A stretch of 64,000 nt of DNA, taken from the NCBI GenBank assembly GCA_033961575.1, contig CM066737.1, positions 50,320,771-50,384,770 of the forward strand, read 5' to 3'. A program made the translations under genes and the position numbers. Below the pieces are notes generated by a model that saw only the letters and a program-made list of their open reading frames with translations, was not told the DNA's origin and did not search any database. Shown piece after piece: positions 46,740 to 58,264 of the stretch. The DNA is from Aselliscus stoliczkanus. Taxonomy: Eukaryota; Chordata; Mammalia; Chiroptera; Hipposideridae. How positions within the stretch are numbered: position 1 is the stretch's first letter; each line of letters begins with the position of its first letter.

Positions 46740-47611
46740 TTGGTTGGTTGACAAGTGTGGGTGAGGATGTATAGAAAGGGGAACCCCAGTGCACTGTTGG
46801 TGAGATTGCAAATTGGTGCAGCCACTATGGAAGTTCTTCAGAAAATTCAAAATAGGGCCGGCCGAGTGGTGTGGTGGCTAAGAGCTGGCTTGGGAAGCCA
46901 GCAGCCCCAGTTCTGGTCCCACATATGAGGGCCGTGACACTGCCTTCAAAAAAAAAAATTCAAAATAGAACTACATTATGACCCATCAACTCCGCTTCTG
47001 GGTATTTATCTGAAGAAATCCAAAACACTAATTAGAAAATATATATGCACACCTATGCTCATTGCACTGGTATTTACAATAGCCAAGATATAGAAGCAAC
47101 CTAAGTGCCCATCAATAGATGATTGGATAAAGAAGAATGGTACATATATAGAATGGAATATTACTGGGTCATAAAAAAAGAATGAAATCTTACCATTTGC
47201 TACAATATGGGTGGATCTAGTGGGTGTTATGCTGAGTGAAATAAGTCAGATAGAGAAAGACAAATACAATATGATTTCACTTATATATAAAATCTAAAGA
47301 ACAAAACAAATAAAAAACAAAACAGAAACAGACTCATAGATACAAAACAAACTGATGGTTGCCAGATGTGAGGGAGGTTGGAGGACTAGGTGAAAAGGTG
47401 AAGGGATTAAGAATTACAAATTGGTAGTTACAAAATAGTCAATGGGAATGTAAAGTACAGCATAGGGAATAGGATAGGTAATATTGTAATAACTATGTAT
47501 GGTGCCAGGTAGGTACTAGATTTATCAGGGGGATCACTTCATAAATTATATAACTGTCTAACCACTATTCTGTACATCTGAAACTAATATAAAATAATAT
47601 TGCATATCATA
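46740..47611 (+). mobile_element. Younger L1 3' end nested in the older L1
   Basis: Shows the 3' part of L1 (AATTGGTGCAGCCACTATGG, CAATAGATGATTGGATAAAG, GAGAAAGACAAATACAATAT) and a 3' UTR with GTACATCTGAAACTAATATA. It breaks the older L1 exactly where ORF2 continues on both sides. Same subfamily as the copy at 3136-3370. Confidence 0.83.
46856..46954 (+). mobile_element. Short A-tailed tRNA SINE (Rhin-1-like)
   Basis: Head and body ending CTGCCTTC plus A-tail. Exact 14-base duplication AAAATTCAAAATAG at 46842-46855 and 46955-46968. It lies in the younger L1 and is the last bat SINE in the window. Confidence 0.95.
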
Positions 47612-48633
47612 AAAGTTGATGGTTTGAAAAGAACAACAAAATTGACAACTCTTTAGTTAGACTGATGAAGAAAAAAAAGAAGACTCAAATTAGTAAAATC
47701 AGAAATGAAAGAGGAACATTACTACAGAATTTACAGCAATAAAAAGGATTAGAAAAGACTGTTGTAAACAATTATATGCCAACAAATATGATAACCTAGT
47801 TGATATGGACAAATTCCTAGAAACACACAAACTACAAAAACTGACTCAAAAAGAGAAAATCGTAATAGACCTATAACAAGTAACAAGATTGAAGTCAGTA
47901 ATTTTAATAAATCTCCCAACAAATAAAACCCCAGGACCAGATGGCTTCACTGATGAACTCTATCACACTTTTAAAGGAGAATTAATATCATTTTTTCTTC
48001 AATGTATCCAAAATATAAAAAAGGAGAAAAAGTTTCCAACTCATTTTTTAATGCCTGTATTGTCCTGAAACCAAACAACACAAAGACACCTCAAGAAAAC
48101 TCAAACCAATATTTCTTATGAATATAGATGCAATCATTCTCAACATAATACTAGAAGATTGACCCAGCAACATATAAAAAGGGATTATACACCATGAACA
48201 AATAGGATTCATCCCAGGTGGTTTAACATTCAAAAATCAATTAATGTAATACACCATATCAGTAGCATAAAGGGCAAAAAACCAAATGATCCTTTCAATA
48301 AAAGCAGAAAAAGCATTTGAGAAAAATCCAACATTTCATGAAAGAAAAAGAAACACACAAAACCTCAGCAAACTAGAAATAGAACAGAGCTTCCTCAACC
48401 TACTTAAAGGAACCTATGAAAAACCCATAGCTATCATGATACTTAGTAGTGAAAGATTGAAAGTTCTCCCCCTGAGATCAGGGACAAGACAGGTATATCT
48501 GCTGTCACCAGTTTTATTCACAATTGTACTGAAGGCTTTAGCCAAAACAATTAGACAAGAAAAAGAAATAAAAGACATCCAGATTGAAAAGGAAGAAGGA
48601 AAAATATTTATTTGCAGATAATGTAATTTTATA

Positions 48634-49127
48634 CAGTAGTCCCCCCTTATCCACTGGGGATACATTCCAAGACCATCAGTGGCTGCCTGATATATATCTG
48701 TACTTTTTTTGTGTGATACATATATCCCTTTCACTTAAAGGAAGCACTTCATGGCTTCTCTTTGGCATATCCAAGTTGCACACATCACTGCTCTTGTGCT
48801 GTGGGTCATTATTAAGTAAAATAAAGATTACTTGAACACAGGCACCACCATACTGCAACAATTGATCTGTTAACCTAGACAACTACTATGTAACTAACGG
48901 GCAGGTAGCACCTACAGCAATGATATGCTGGACAAAGGAGTGATTCATGTCCCGAGTAGGACAGAGTGGGATGGAGAGAGATTTCATTATGCTACTCAGA
49001 ACAGCATATAATTTAAAATTCATGAATTGTTTATTTCTGGGATTTTCCATTTAATATTTTGGTCCATGTTTGCTCACTGATAACTGAAGCTGCAGAACAT
49101 GAAACCACAGATAAGGGGGGACTACTT
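48634..49127 (-). mobile_element. Tigger (pogo) DNA transposon inside L1 ORF2
   Basis: A 494-base element with inverted ends starting CAGTAGTCCCCCCTTATCC and TA target duplications (48632-48633, 49128-49129). The minus strand keeps a decayed transposase N-terminus near 48735-48825 reading DMPKRSHEVLPLSE, the basic DNA-binding region of Tigger proteins. Most of the transposase is deleted. Confidence 0.9.
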
Positions 49128-51054
49128 TATAGATAAAATACTAAGAAACCCAATAAGAGAACTATTAGAACTAGTAAATTCAGCCAGGTTGTAGGATAGA
49201 AGATCAACATACAAAAACCAGTTATGTTTCTATATAAGGAACAGTCCAAAAACTAAAATTAAGAAAAAAATTCCATCTACAATGGCATCAAAGGAATAAA
49301 ATACTTACAAATACATTTAACAAAAGAAATGCAAAATTATACTCTGAAAACTACAAAACATTGTTGAAAGAAATAAAAGTAGACCTTAATAAATGGAGAG
49401 AAATCCATGTTCATGGATTGGAAGACATAATATCGTTAAGATATCAATACTCCTCAAATTGATCTACATTCAATGCAACTTATATCAAAATCACAACTGG
49501 CTGCTTTGTAGAAATTGACAAGATAAACCTGAAAGTAATATGGAAATACAAGTGTCCCAAAACAACCAAAACAATCTTGAAAAAGAACAAATGTAGAGAA
49601 CTCACACTTCCCAGTTTCAAAAGTTACTACAAAGCAACAGTAATCAAGACAGTATGGTGCTGGCACAAGGATAGACAAATTGATCAATGGCATAGAATTG
49701 AGGGGCCAGAAATCAACCCTAAACTTTTATTTTTTATTGCTTTTTGACAAGATTGCCAAGATATTTTAATGGGCAAAGGGGAGTCTTTTCAATAAATATT
49801 ATTGGGACAACTGGATATCCACATGGAAAAGAATGAATTTGAACTGCTTCTTACACTATATACAAAATGTAACGCATAATGGATCAAAGACTGAAATGTA
49901 GGAGCTAAAATGATGAAACTCTTAAAAGGAAATATAGGCATAAATCTTCATGACTTTGTATTTGACAATGGTTTCTTAGATATAATATGAAAAGTACAAG
50001 CAAAAACATGGAAAGTATGATAAATTGGACTATAATGAAATTAAAAACTTTTTTTTTTTGCTCAGAGGACATCATTAAGAAAGTGAAAAGACGATGCACA
50101 GGATGGAAGAAAATATTTGAAAATAATATGTCTGATAAGGAACTGGTATTCAGAACATATAAAAAATTCTTTCAACCAAATAATAAGAAAATAAATAATT
50201 AGATTTTAAAATAGGCGAAGGATTTGAATAAACATTTCTCCAAAAAATATACAAATGGCTGAAAAGCACATGAAAAGATGTTCAATATTGTTTGTTAGTC
50301 ACTAGCAAAATGCAAATCAAAACTATAAGATGCCACTTCACATCCACTAGGGTGGCTATAATAATAATTTTTTTAAAGATTAAAAACAAGTGTTGTGAAA
50401 GAAGATGTGAAAAAATTGGAACCCTCATACACTGCAGGTGAGATTTTAAAATGATGCAATCAGTTTGGAAAACAGCCTGGCAGTTCCTCAAAAGGATAAA
50501 TATGGAGTTACCACATAACCAGAAATTCCACCAAGACACATTGAAACATATATCCACACACAAACTTGCACACGTATGTTCGGTGCAGCATGATTCATGA
50601 AAGTCAAAAAGTGGAAGCAACCTAAATGTCAGTCAATTAATGAATTGATAAATAACATGTAGTATATCCACATAATGGAATATTATTCAACCATAAAAAA
50701 TGAAATACTGATAGATGCTACAACACGGAGGAGCCTTAAATACATTATGCTAAAGTGAAATAAGGGAGACACAAAAGAACAAATATTGTATGATTTCATT
50801 ATTTGAAATGTCCAGAATAGGCAAATCTATAGAAACAGAAAGTACATTATTAGTTGCCAGAGGATGGGGTAGGGAGGGAATGGAGAATGACTGCTAATGC
50901 ATATGGAGTTTCTTTTGGGGGTGATGAAAGTGCTCCAAAATTATATTGGTGTTAGCACAACTCTGAATATACTAAAAACCATTGAATTGTAAAATTTAAA
51001 TGGTGAATTATATGCCTTGTGAATTATATCTCAATAAAATAAGAAAAACAATCA

Positions 51055-51586
51055 GACATTTAGGGAATTCATAAAGCAAGGGGTAGCATGGGAAATTTCA
51101 AGCCCCTTAGAAAAGCCATTTGCCATCATGAGGCATCTGCAGTAGAAATGGCAGCATGGGGCTTTTAATTAGAGAGAGGCATCAAGTGGCATGGAAGAAA
51201 TCCAGAATTCCTTGTAGGGAACCTGTGAAAGATGCAGAAGGCAACTGAGGAGTAAGAGGTAGTGTACTTGCCAGGCAGTTGTTGCGGCAGGGTTGAACAT
51301 CCCCTAAATCAGGGCCTGGTTGGAGGATATCGCTGAAGTTCAGAGGGTTAGTGGACCACTAACGATTGTAGGAGCTGAAGAATGAATCCTGGACAGTAAG
51401 TAAGGAGAGATAGCTGAGCTTTCTGACAAAATCATTGTGCATTGACCATAGTGACAGAATGAGCCATAAATTATGGACATTTAAACAGTGGATACAGTGA
51501 GGAAAATGAGATCGACTTCAACTAGGATCTAGCAGAGGTTATGGGGTTCACTCCTTGCCATGAATGAGTTTGAACTTTAAACTAAA
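51055..51586. other. Unassigned sequence between L1 and Tigger-like element
   Basis: Purine-rich, moderately GC, no gene or clear repeat recognised. Confidence 0.45.
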
Positions 51587-51588
51587 TA

Positions 51589-52201
51589 CAGGAATCCTCC
51601 GCGTTTTGGAAGTTCGCCTTACGCCACTCCGCTTTCACTAAAGACCTACATTAGTACCTGATTTCAATAACGGAAAGAAATATGAAGAGGATTTTCATTT
51701 TTACGGAAAAAGTAAAAAAGCGAAACTAGCGTTCAGCATTTCTTTTAAAGCAGCCCTTATAGAGGCAGCGCACAACCCCAGCAGCAAGACTGGCCCCGTC
51801 AAGCCCCTCCTCAGGGAACTACACTCAGCATCTCAGCATTAAGCTGCCAGAGCTTTGAACTGTGTCTGTGAGCATCTGGGCTTTATCTCGATTTATTTTG
51901 TGCACCCATTAGCAAGGTGCCTCCTCAGGTATCAAAAAAGCCTAAGAGATCTCATAACGGTGTTATGCGTAGTGTAAAAACTGGACATGATTAAGTACAT
52001 ATTCTGATTGTGGTGAATGAAATACACTGTGCATGCACTGAACTTGCCTGCATCCACCATTTGTATCCTTTACAGGCAGAGAGAAAGAGCTTGAAAATTT
52101 TTCTGTATAAATGAATGATAATTGCTTCTTAGCTTTACACCACTTAGGCTTACAAAAGGTTTCATAGGAACACTCTACTTTCAGACAGCAGGGGAAACCT
52201 G
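51589..52201 (+). mobile_element. Tigger/pogo-like DNA transposon with transposase remnant
   Basis: A 613-base element with TA on both sides (51587-51588, 52202-52203) and inverted ends beginning CAGG. Inside, a decayed frame near 51915-51965 reads KVPPQVSKKPKRSHNG, resembling the basic N-terminus of pogo/Tigger transposases. The central and catalytic DDE region is missing. Confidence 0.78.
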
Positions 52202-52377
52202 TATTTGCACAAGAGACTTTTAATTTTTAATTAATATATATATATTTTTTCACATTTTTATATTTTAACTGACAACATTAAACTTCATTCTGCCCAACTT
52301 GTATCTCCAGGCAACTGGAATAAGCACTCTCTAAAACACAAAATTAGTTATAGCAAAACAACTATATGTTTATAATT

Positions 52378-53210
52378 TGCAGGGAGCCAGCCCCCACGAG
52401 GACCATTGTTCCCTTGGGTGGGACAGCGTGGGCGAGGAGAAAGAAGGATGGAGGGAGACACCGGAAGGGGGTTCACAAGAACGTCACACACACTTTATTA
52501 TTAAAGCCTGGCCCCTTCTATAGGGGCTTCTGACTACTACCTCAATTGCAAGTTATGTTTCACATGATCAGGACGTTTTTCTCTTTCTCAGAGCTTTTAC
52601 CTTTTTGTAATTGTATCTTTTCAGGGTACACCAGTTACCATGACTTCCTTACAGGGCATATATTTGAACTTAGTAGCAAAAGGAGTCTCAAACTTTTCCT
52701 ATCCTACGAAGAGCTGCATATTATTGCAATAGAGGGGAACATCTGTTTCTCAGTCAAAGCTTCAGTTTTTGTTGTTACAGCAATGTACAAAGCAAAGAGT
52801 TAAAACAAGGCTGTTAATTAAAATACCTCATGGTCAGTAAGTTGTCTCTTATCAGAACTCTCATGGCCGAGAGACCTTGGTCTCCTGGTCTCCAAGGAAA
52901 TCTTTCACAGCTGCATAGACTAAGGGACTTGAGTCCCCAATATCTCCCTGTTTTAGGGAGTTTCCTTTTCTTTAGGAAATCTTGCCCCGTCGTTGACTTA
53001 CACAGCCAGCTATCATCAGGGTACCACAGGAACTTGTCACAAATGCAGTGAGTATATTGTCTCCTATAGGAGGAAAGGCATATGGGTTCATAGAGACAGG
53101 AGATATTACATGACCAACCATAGGGCAGCATCCCAGACATCCAGTGCTGAGCGTGGATCTTTATTTCAATGTGGCATTGTCAGACACCAGGATGCTCTCA
53201 GCCCCCAACA
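52378..53210 (-). mobile_element. Solo LTR of an endogenous retrovirus, class II (ERVK-like) inferred
   Basis: An 833-base segment bounded by TG and CA (minus strand opens TGTTGGGGGC and closes GGCTCCCTGCA). It is flanked by an exact 6-base duplication ATAATT (52372-52377 and 53211-53216). A minus-strand AATAAA lies at 52499-52494, about 120 bases from the LTR end, with a TATAG-containing candidate promoter about 20-30 bases before it. There is no internal gag, pol or env, so this is a solo LTR left by recombination. The 6-base duplication suggests class II; the family is not identified. It is antisense to AMMECR1, about 4.6 kb upstream of its ATG. Confidence 0.82.
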
Positions 53211-53216
53211 ATAATT

Positions 53217-55535
53217 AAATTTGGAGGTGGGGAACAATTATAGTACATTTATTTTCACACCCCATTACATGCATAAAGGATAGCAGATGAAGTCTTTAAG
53301 GAAAAGAGAAATAAAAATAGTCAAGTAATGATTTTCCAAACTGTAGTAGATATCTTCATGTTTTGTTTGCTCAGGACTCCTCTAACTGCCCCCCAAAATA
53401 CTCATTTAATCATCTCCTTCCTAAAAAGCTTTCCTTTCCAATTCATAACTAGCTAGCTTTGCTAATTCTTCCATCTTTAGTATACATATTAGCATGACTA
53501 AATCTCATTAAGGGGTTTATATAACTTTGTCTCAAGGAAACAGGTAGTAAAAGACATTCAATTAGTTTGCACTCCAGTTGACAATATAAGATAAAAATGA
53601 AACAACTAGAAAACAGTCCACAGTAGATCATGGTACTTTGCTCATTAGGATATTCATTAGATAAAGAAAGGATTCAGGGGGGAAGGATCTGTTTAGCAAT
53701 CAGGAAAACAAAAGCTGATTTATCCATTTGAATTGAAAAGTAGGTAAAGAATTTCAGTATTTATTCCCATATTCATTCAAATATAAAAGGGAACTGATGG
53801 CCACCTCCACTACCATGAACATGTGTTGTTTGTGTACAAGGTTAGATCAAAGTGGTAGCTAATAACATTACATTCTGCAGTTGTTCAAAGATGACAGTTG
53901 AGAAAGTTTGATGACAGAGGATAAAAATAACACTTGTTTGGGCATAAATGTAAGTTTTTTTTTTCATCGAACTATGTGAACATTCCTCATGTCACCCACA
54001 CCCCCAGGAACCTACGAAAATAATTTTGCAATATTAACAAGTGTTCACTACTTCATCTAATTATAATTATTTTTTGCTGAAATGAAAAATAACTATGGTA
54101 AACAGGAGAAAAAATTGAGGGAATGGTAAAATAATCAGTAATTATTGGGTTTAAGTCAATTTCCAGTTTTACCACCAAGTAAATAATGTGTATAACGTTT
54201 TTCAAGTAGTTTTTTGGGGTTTGTTTTTTTTTTTTTTTACAATTTTAAACAAAGCATTGGACAAGAGTTAGTTCATAGCAATTTAGAGGCTGATGCAGAT
54301 GCAGAAATGCTTACAGTTTGAATGTGCTTTGTTGACAAAGAGAGTATGGACTATTTACATTTTTTATTTAAAAGAAATGTGGAATCTTTAGCTCCCAGCT
54401 TGACAGTCAGTTACAAAAAGCAGAAGGCACCTTAACGTTTCCTCTGGAGGGTATTATCACTGCACTCCAGTATCAACAGTGGGTAGAAACACATGTGCTC
54501 TATCATACTTTGACCTTTGCACTTCAAGTCAAAAGAATCCTGAGCACAGTCAATTTTCCCATCCAGTGTACACTTAGTGGGGATGAAAAGCAAACAAACA
54601 AAAAACGTTTTTCACAGAATTCGATCTGTGGATTTCATTTTTGTTTGAATGAAATATGTTTATTTCTATGCAGTGAGTTTGAAAGAAAAGAAGGCCAGGA
54701 GAGGCATTTCTCAAAGGCTGAAAGAAGTCATTACCACCACCACTACTTACCAGGGGATTTGCAAAGCATCTTGAAGCAAAAGTTAGTAAAGGAGATGAGC
54801 CAGGCTTAGAAGTTATCCCAAAGAAAAAGGTTAGAGTATGCCCCCTCCCTTTAGCCAGCCCATACAACAAAGTACTTCAGATAGTACCTCCTAGTGGTGA
54901 GGTAACTATGTATTTTCTTCAATGTTCATGTTTGGGTTTGCCTATTTCCTTCATGATTGTAAGGTTTGGAATTGGAATTTGAAATCCTTGGGGAAAAGCT
55001 ATTTTCGTAGTTCAGCTGGGATCTCCTTGTCTTAGGATTTCCCATTGCATCAGTCACTTAGTCTGGTACCATAGACATGATAGTGTTTTGTCTTTTAGAT
55101 AAAATGCAGGACTAAGGACATGACTACTGGTGCTTATTAAAGATTGCTTGCTATTTTCACAAGAGTAGGGGCGTTAAGACTCTTGTCTACTGGCCAAATT
55201 CTAAATCGGGAGATTACATTCTGCTTTCCTAAATTTCCCTAGCAGAAGCAGCTATCCATGGTATCCTACTTTGCTTCCTGTGATAAACTCTAGCGTGATG
55301 TCATTGAAGGGCACTGGTTTTCTACCGTAGAAGTATTCACTTCTTAGTGGAGTGGTGATTTAATTGGTACCTATTGTCTGATACTGTATTTGACCCAGTT
55401 TCAAACAAATTAAAAAGTAGCCCCTGATAGTTAAGGATAAAGTATAAAAGAAAACAAAACACCCTAACAATGTACAGTTATTGTGGAACATTTTAGAAAC
55501 CAATCTTTCTGTTCTGCAACATAGACAAAAAATGC
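53217..55535. other. Mostly unique intergenic sequence 2-4 kb upstream of AMMECR1
   Basis: AT-rich with homopolymer T runs near 53957 and 54225. No transposon, gene or RNA recognised. Could contain distal regulatory sequence, but nothing specific is visible. Confidence 0.5.
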
Positions 55536-55548
55536 AATGCTTCTTTTT

Positions 55549-55645
55549 AAAAATGTATTAAATGTATTGGGGTGACATTGGTTAGTAAAATTATATAGGT
55601 TCCAAGTGTACATTTCTATAATATATCATTTCAACATTTATTGGT
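55549..55645 (-). mobile_element. Minimal 5'-truncated L1 3' tail
   Basis: A 97-base antisense copy of the L1 3' end. On the minus strand it reads TTGTGTACACTT-like then GTCACCCCAATACATTTAAT and an A-rich tail. It is flanked by the 13-base duplication AATGCTTCTTTTT at 55536-55548 and 55646-55658, so it is a complete, extremely truncated insertion. Confidence 0.82.
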
Positions 55646-55994
55646 AATGCTTCTTTTTTTTCCTCCACTAATGGATAACAATGAATTGTTATTTGCCTCA
55701 AACAGTATAGTTCTAACAGTAATGATGAGAGGCCTGAGAGGATGAGATCACATATCATAAACCAGTTAACCAATCTCTTTTGTCTTTAGGTTGCAACTCA
55801 CTATTCTAACAGTTCATCTATTTCATAAAATCTTTTTTAAAGGACAGTCTTAATTTTTCCTTGGTAACATGTTTTAGTTTTTTTCAATCTTTCCGTAAAA
55901 CTAAGTTCTTATTTTTGTTTAACCTCTGTTCTCCCTACTGTAGTTTAATGTCACAATCTTGTATCCATCACTAACCTTGCTGTCATGTATTGGT
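55646..55994. other. Unique sequence between L1 tail and MIR
   Basis: No feature recognised apart from the target-site copy of the adjacent L1 insertion at its start. Confidence 0.5.
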
Positions 55995-56255
55995 ATTGAG
56001 AGGCAGTTTAGCACAATGGCATGGCTTTTGGAATCAGACATGCCTGCATTCAAATCCTGGCTCTGTCACTTTCTACAATAGGTGTGCGATATTGGGCAAG
56101 CTGCTTCTGAGGTTCAGTTTTCCGCATCTGTAAATGAGCACCCTCAGAAGGTTACTGTGAAGATCAAATGAGGTAATATATCATTTTGAGGGGCTATGGG
56201 GCAAGATGAGGCATGGTACTCGGCACCCAAAAAGTACTCAATAAATAGTAGCTAT
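55995..56255 (+). mobile_element. MIR SINE, near full length
   Basis: Contains the tRNA-like head, TTCAAATCCTGGCTCTGTCA, a degenerate core (GGGCAAGCTGCTTCTGAGGT) and the 3' part ending near CTCAATAAATAGTAGC. Confidence 0.85.
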
Positions 56256-56287
56256 TTATCTGATTATGTACACAGATCTGACTTAAT

Positions 56288-56392
56288 TCATAAACTCTTT
56301 GAGAGTGGGAAACATACTTACTGGATGTCAACATAAGTACAGTGTTGTGCACATAGTATGGCACAGAGGCTCAATATTTATTGAATGAATAA
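56288..56392 (+). mobile_element. L2 3' end fragment
   Basis: AAACTCTTTGAGAGTGGGAA, then GCACATAGTATGG, then CTCAATATTTATTGAATGAA. This is the standard L2 3' terminal sequence, degenerate. Confidence 0.75.
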
Positions 56393-56813
56393 ACTTTGGG
56401 TTTTCCTAAGAGGAGTAAGCAGTCTTCAGCTCTTCGCAAGATTCCACACATTTAGCTCAAAAGAGACAAAATCAATCAATCCTCTGATGTCTCCAAATAT
56501 GCAGATACTTCACGTTGTCTTGATGTTTTGGCATGGTGTAGACACAATGCAAATTACTTATACTTTCTGTTTCTATCAGGTTCATTTCTATGAATTTTAA
56601 CATTTGATTATTGTCTTAGGTGCCCAGAATGGGACTGACTTAGTCATACGCCTTTTCATCCATCCAAGCATTCTCTGATTGAGAAATTTAAAAAATGAAT
56701 ACTAAGAACTGTCTAATAATATACCTGAACAAAATCTTTCAACTTGTGACTCAGCACACTACCTTCACTATTTACCTGTAAGAACTGTGCTAATTGCTTT
56801 GTTCCCAAGACAA
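56393..56813. other. Unique sequence upstream of the dinucleotide tract
   Basis: No repeat, gene or RNA recognised. Confidence 0.5.
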
Positions 56814-56832
56814 ACGCGCGCGCACACATGCG

Positions 56833-56874
<42 letters not shown>

Positions 56875-56896
56875 CGCACACACACACGCACACACC
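56814..56896. repeat. Alternating CG/CA dinucleotide tract
   Basis: An 83-base run of alternating pyrimidine-purine steps. CGCGCG blocks flank an ACACATG interruption, then a long CA run with a GGCG interruption. It lies about 0.35 kb upstream of the CpG island. The CG blocks make it a strong Z-DNA-forming candidate. Confidence 0.95.
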
Positions 56897-57620
56897 ACCC
56901 ATAAACCACCATAGCAAGTTCCAAAGCACAATTAACGTCTTTGAACCAGTGAGGTGTTCGTTAGGACTTCTTGCTTTTAAACCTCTTCTCCGGGCAAGGA
57001 GGCAAAGTTGGGGAACAAATAGTGGATATATAGATTCAACTGGGCTTGAATATTTGTCCCTAAGGAAAGAGTATTGCTCTTGTACCATAATCTGGGGGAA
57101 AGCCTGGTGCGTGCTTAGATTGGTATTAAAGCCATCGCCTTGTGGCCATTTCCCCGATGCTTTGTACAGACTTTATAGGGGCGGTCTCAGGTGTGGAGCC
57201 CGAGCACCTGCTTTCTCACACTCTGGCAGTTGAGAAACCAGCATATTTGAGGCCGGTGGCTCAGGTTCCACGTAACTCGGCTCAAGTGTCACTAACACTC
57301 TGTGCAGCACCCGTCATTGAGCTGTGCTTTGGGACTTGGATACTTCAGAGTTTCTTCTCCCCCGCCTTCTCCCCCATCCCTCCCCCCCGCCCACACACAC
57401 TAGTTTCCCTCTCCCTTCTTCATCCCCGGGAGTGCCCAACTCCTCCCTCCGCTCCCACTCCCCGCTTTCTCCTTCTCCTTTCCTTGTCCTTCCGTTCCAC
57501 TGGGCCTCCAGTCTTTTACCCTCGGCGGGCCGCAGAGCTGAGTCTACGGCTCGGAGGGGGCGCGAGGCCGGCGGGACAGGCGCAAGGGGAAGAGCCGCGA
57601 AAACGTGGTGCGCGCTCTGA

Positions 57621-58258
<638 letters not shown>

Positions 58259-58264
58259 GTGAGT
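58259..58264 (+). other. AMMECR1 intron 1 splice donor
   Basis: GTGAGT follows codon Pro157 plus the bases TA, which complete a Tyr codon in the next exon (known AMMECR1 continues NEPY). It matches the U2 donor consensus, and reading through gives a stop at once. Confidence 0.93.

Larger units (their letters stand above)
45600..51053 (+). mobile_element. Old L1 (ORF2 and 3' UTR) with five nested insertions
   Basis: L1 ORF2 sequence runs from the end of the endonuclease region (45600-46740), resumes at about 47612 with the linker to reverse transcriptase, and continues to a 3' UTR ending TCTCAATAAAATAAG near 51050. A decayed frame at 48286-48621 carries the AEKAF motif and SGTRQ of reverse transcriptase. 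The catalytic FADD is read as FADN at 48611-48622, after a frameshift. Stops and frameshifts throughout make it inactive. Interruptions: SINEs at 45892 and 46503, a younger L1 3' end at about 46740-47610 (itself holding a SINE), and a Tigger at 48634. Confidence 0.88.

Noticed and set aside
48286..48621. Reverse-transcriptase-like frame as a possible gene
   Set aside because: It is decayed L1 ORF2, with a frameshift and altered catalytic residues, split by a Tigger.
52546..53140. Frames of 85-108 residues at 52546-53140 as retroviral genes
   Set aside because: They lie inside an LTR, which is non-coding, and show no retroviral domains.
56713..57088. Cys/Val-rich frames over the CA tract
   Set aside because: Translations of a dinucleotide repeat.
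58259..58261. TAG stop at the end of the AMMECR1 frame
   Set aside because: The TA belongs to a split Tyr codon and the next bases are the GTGAGT donor, so this is not termination.
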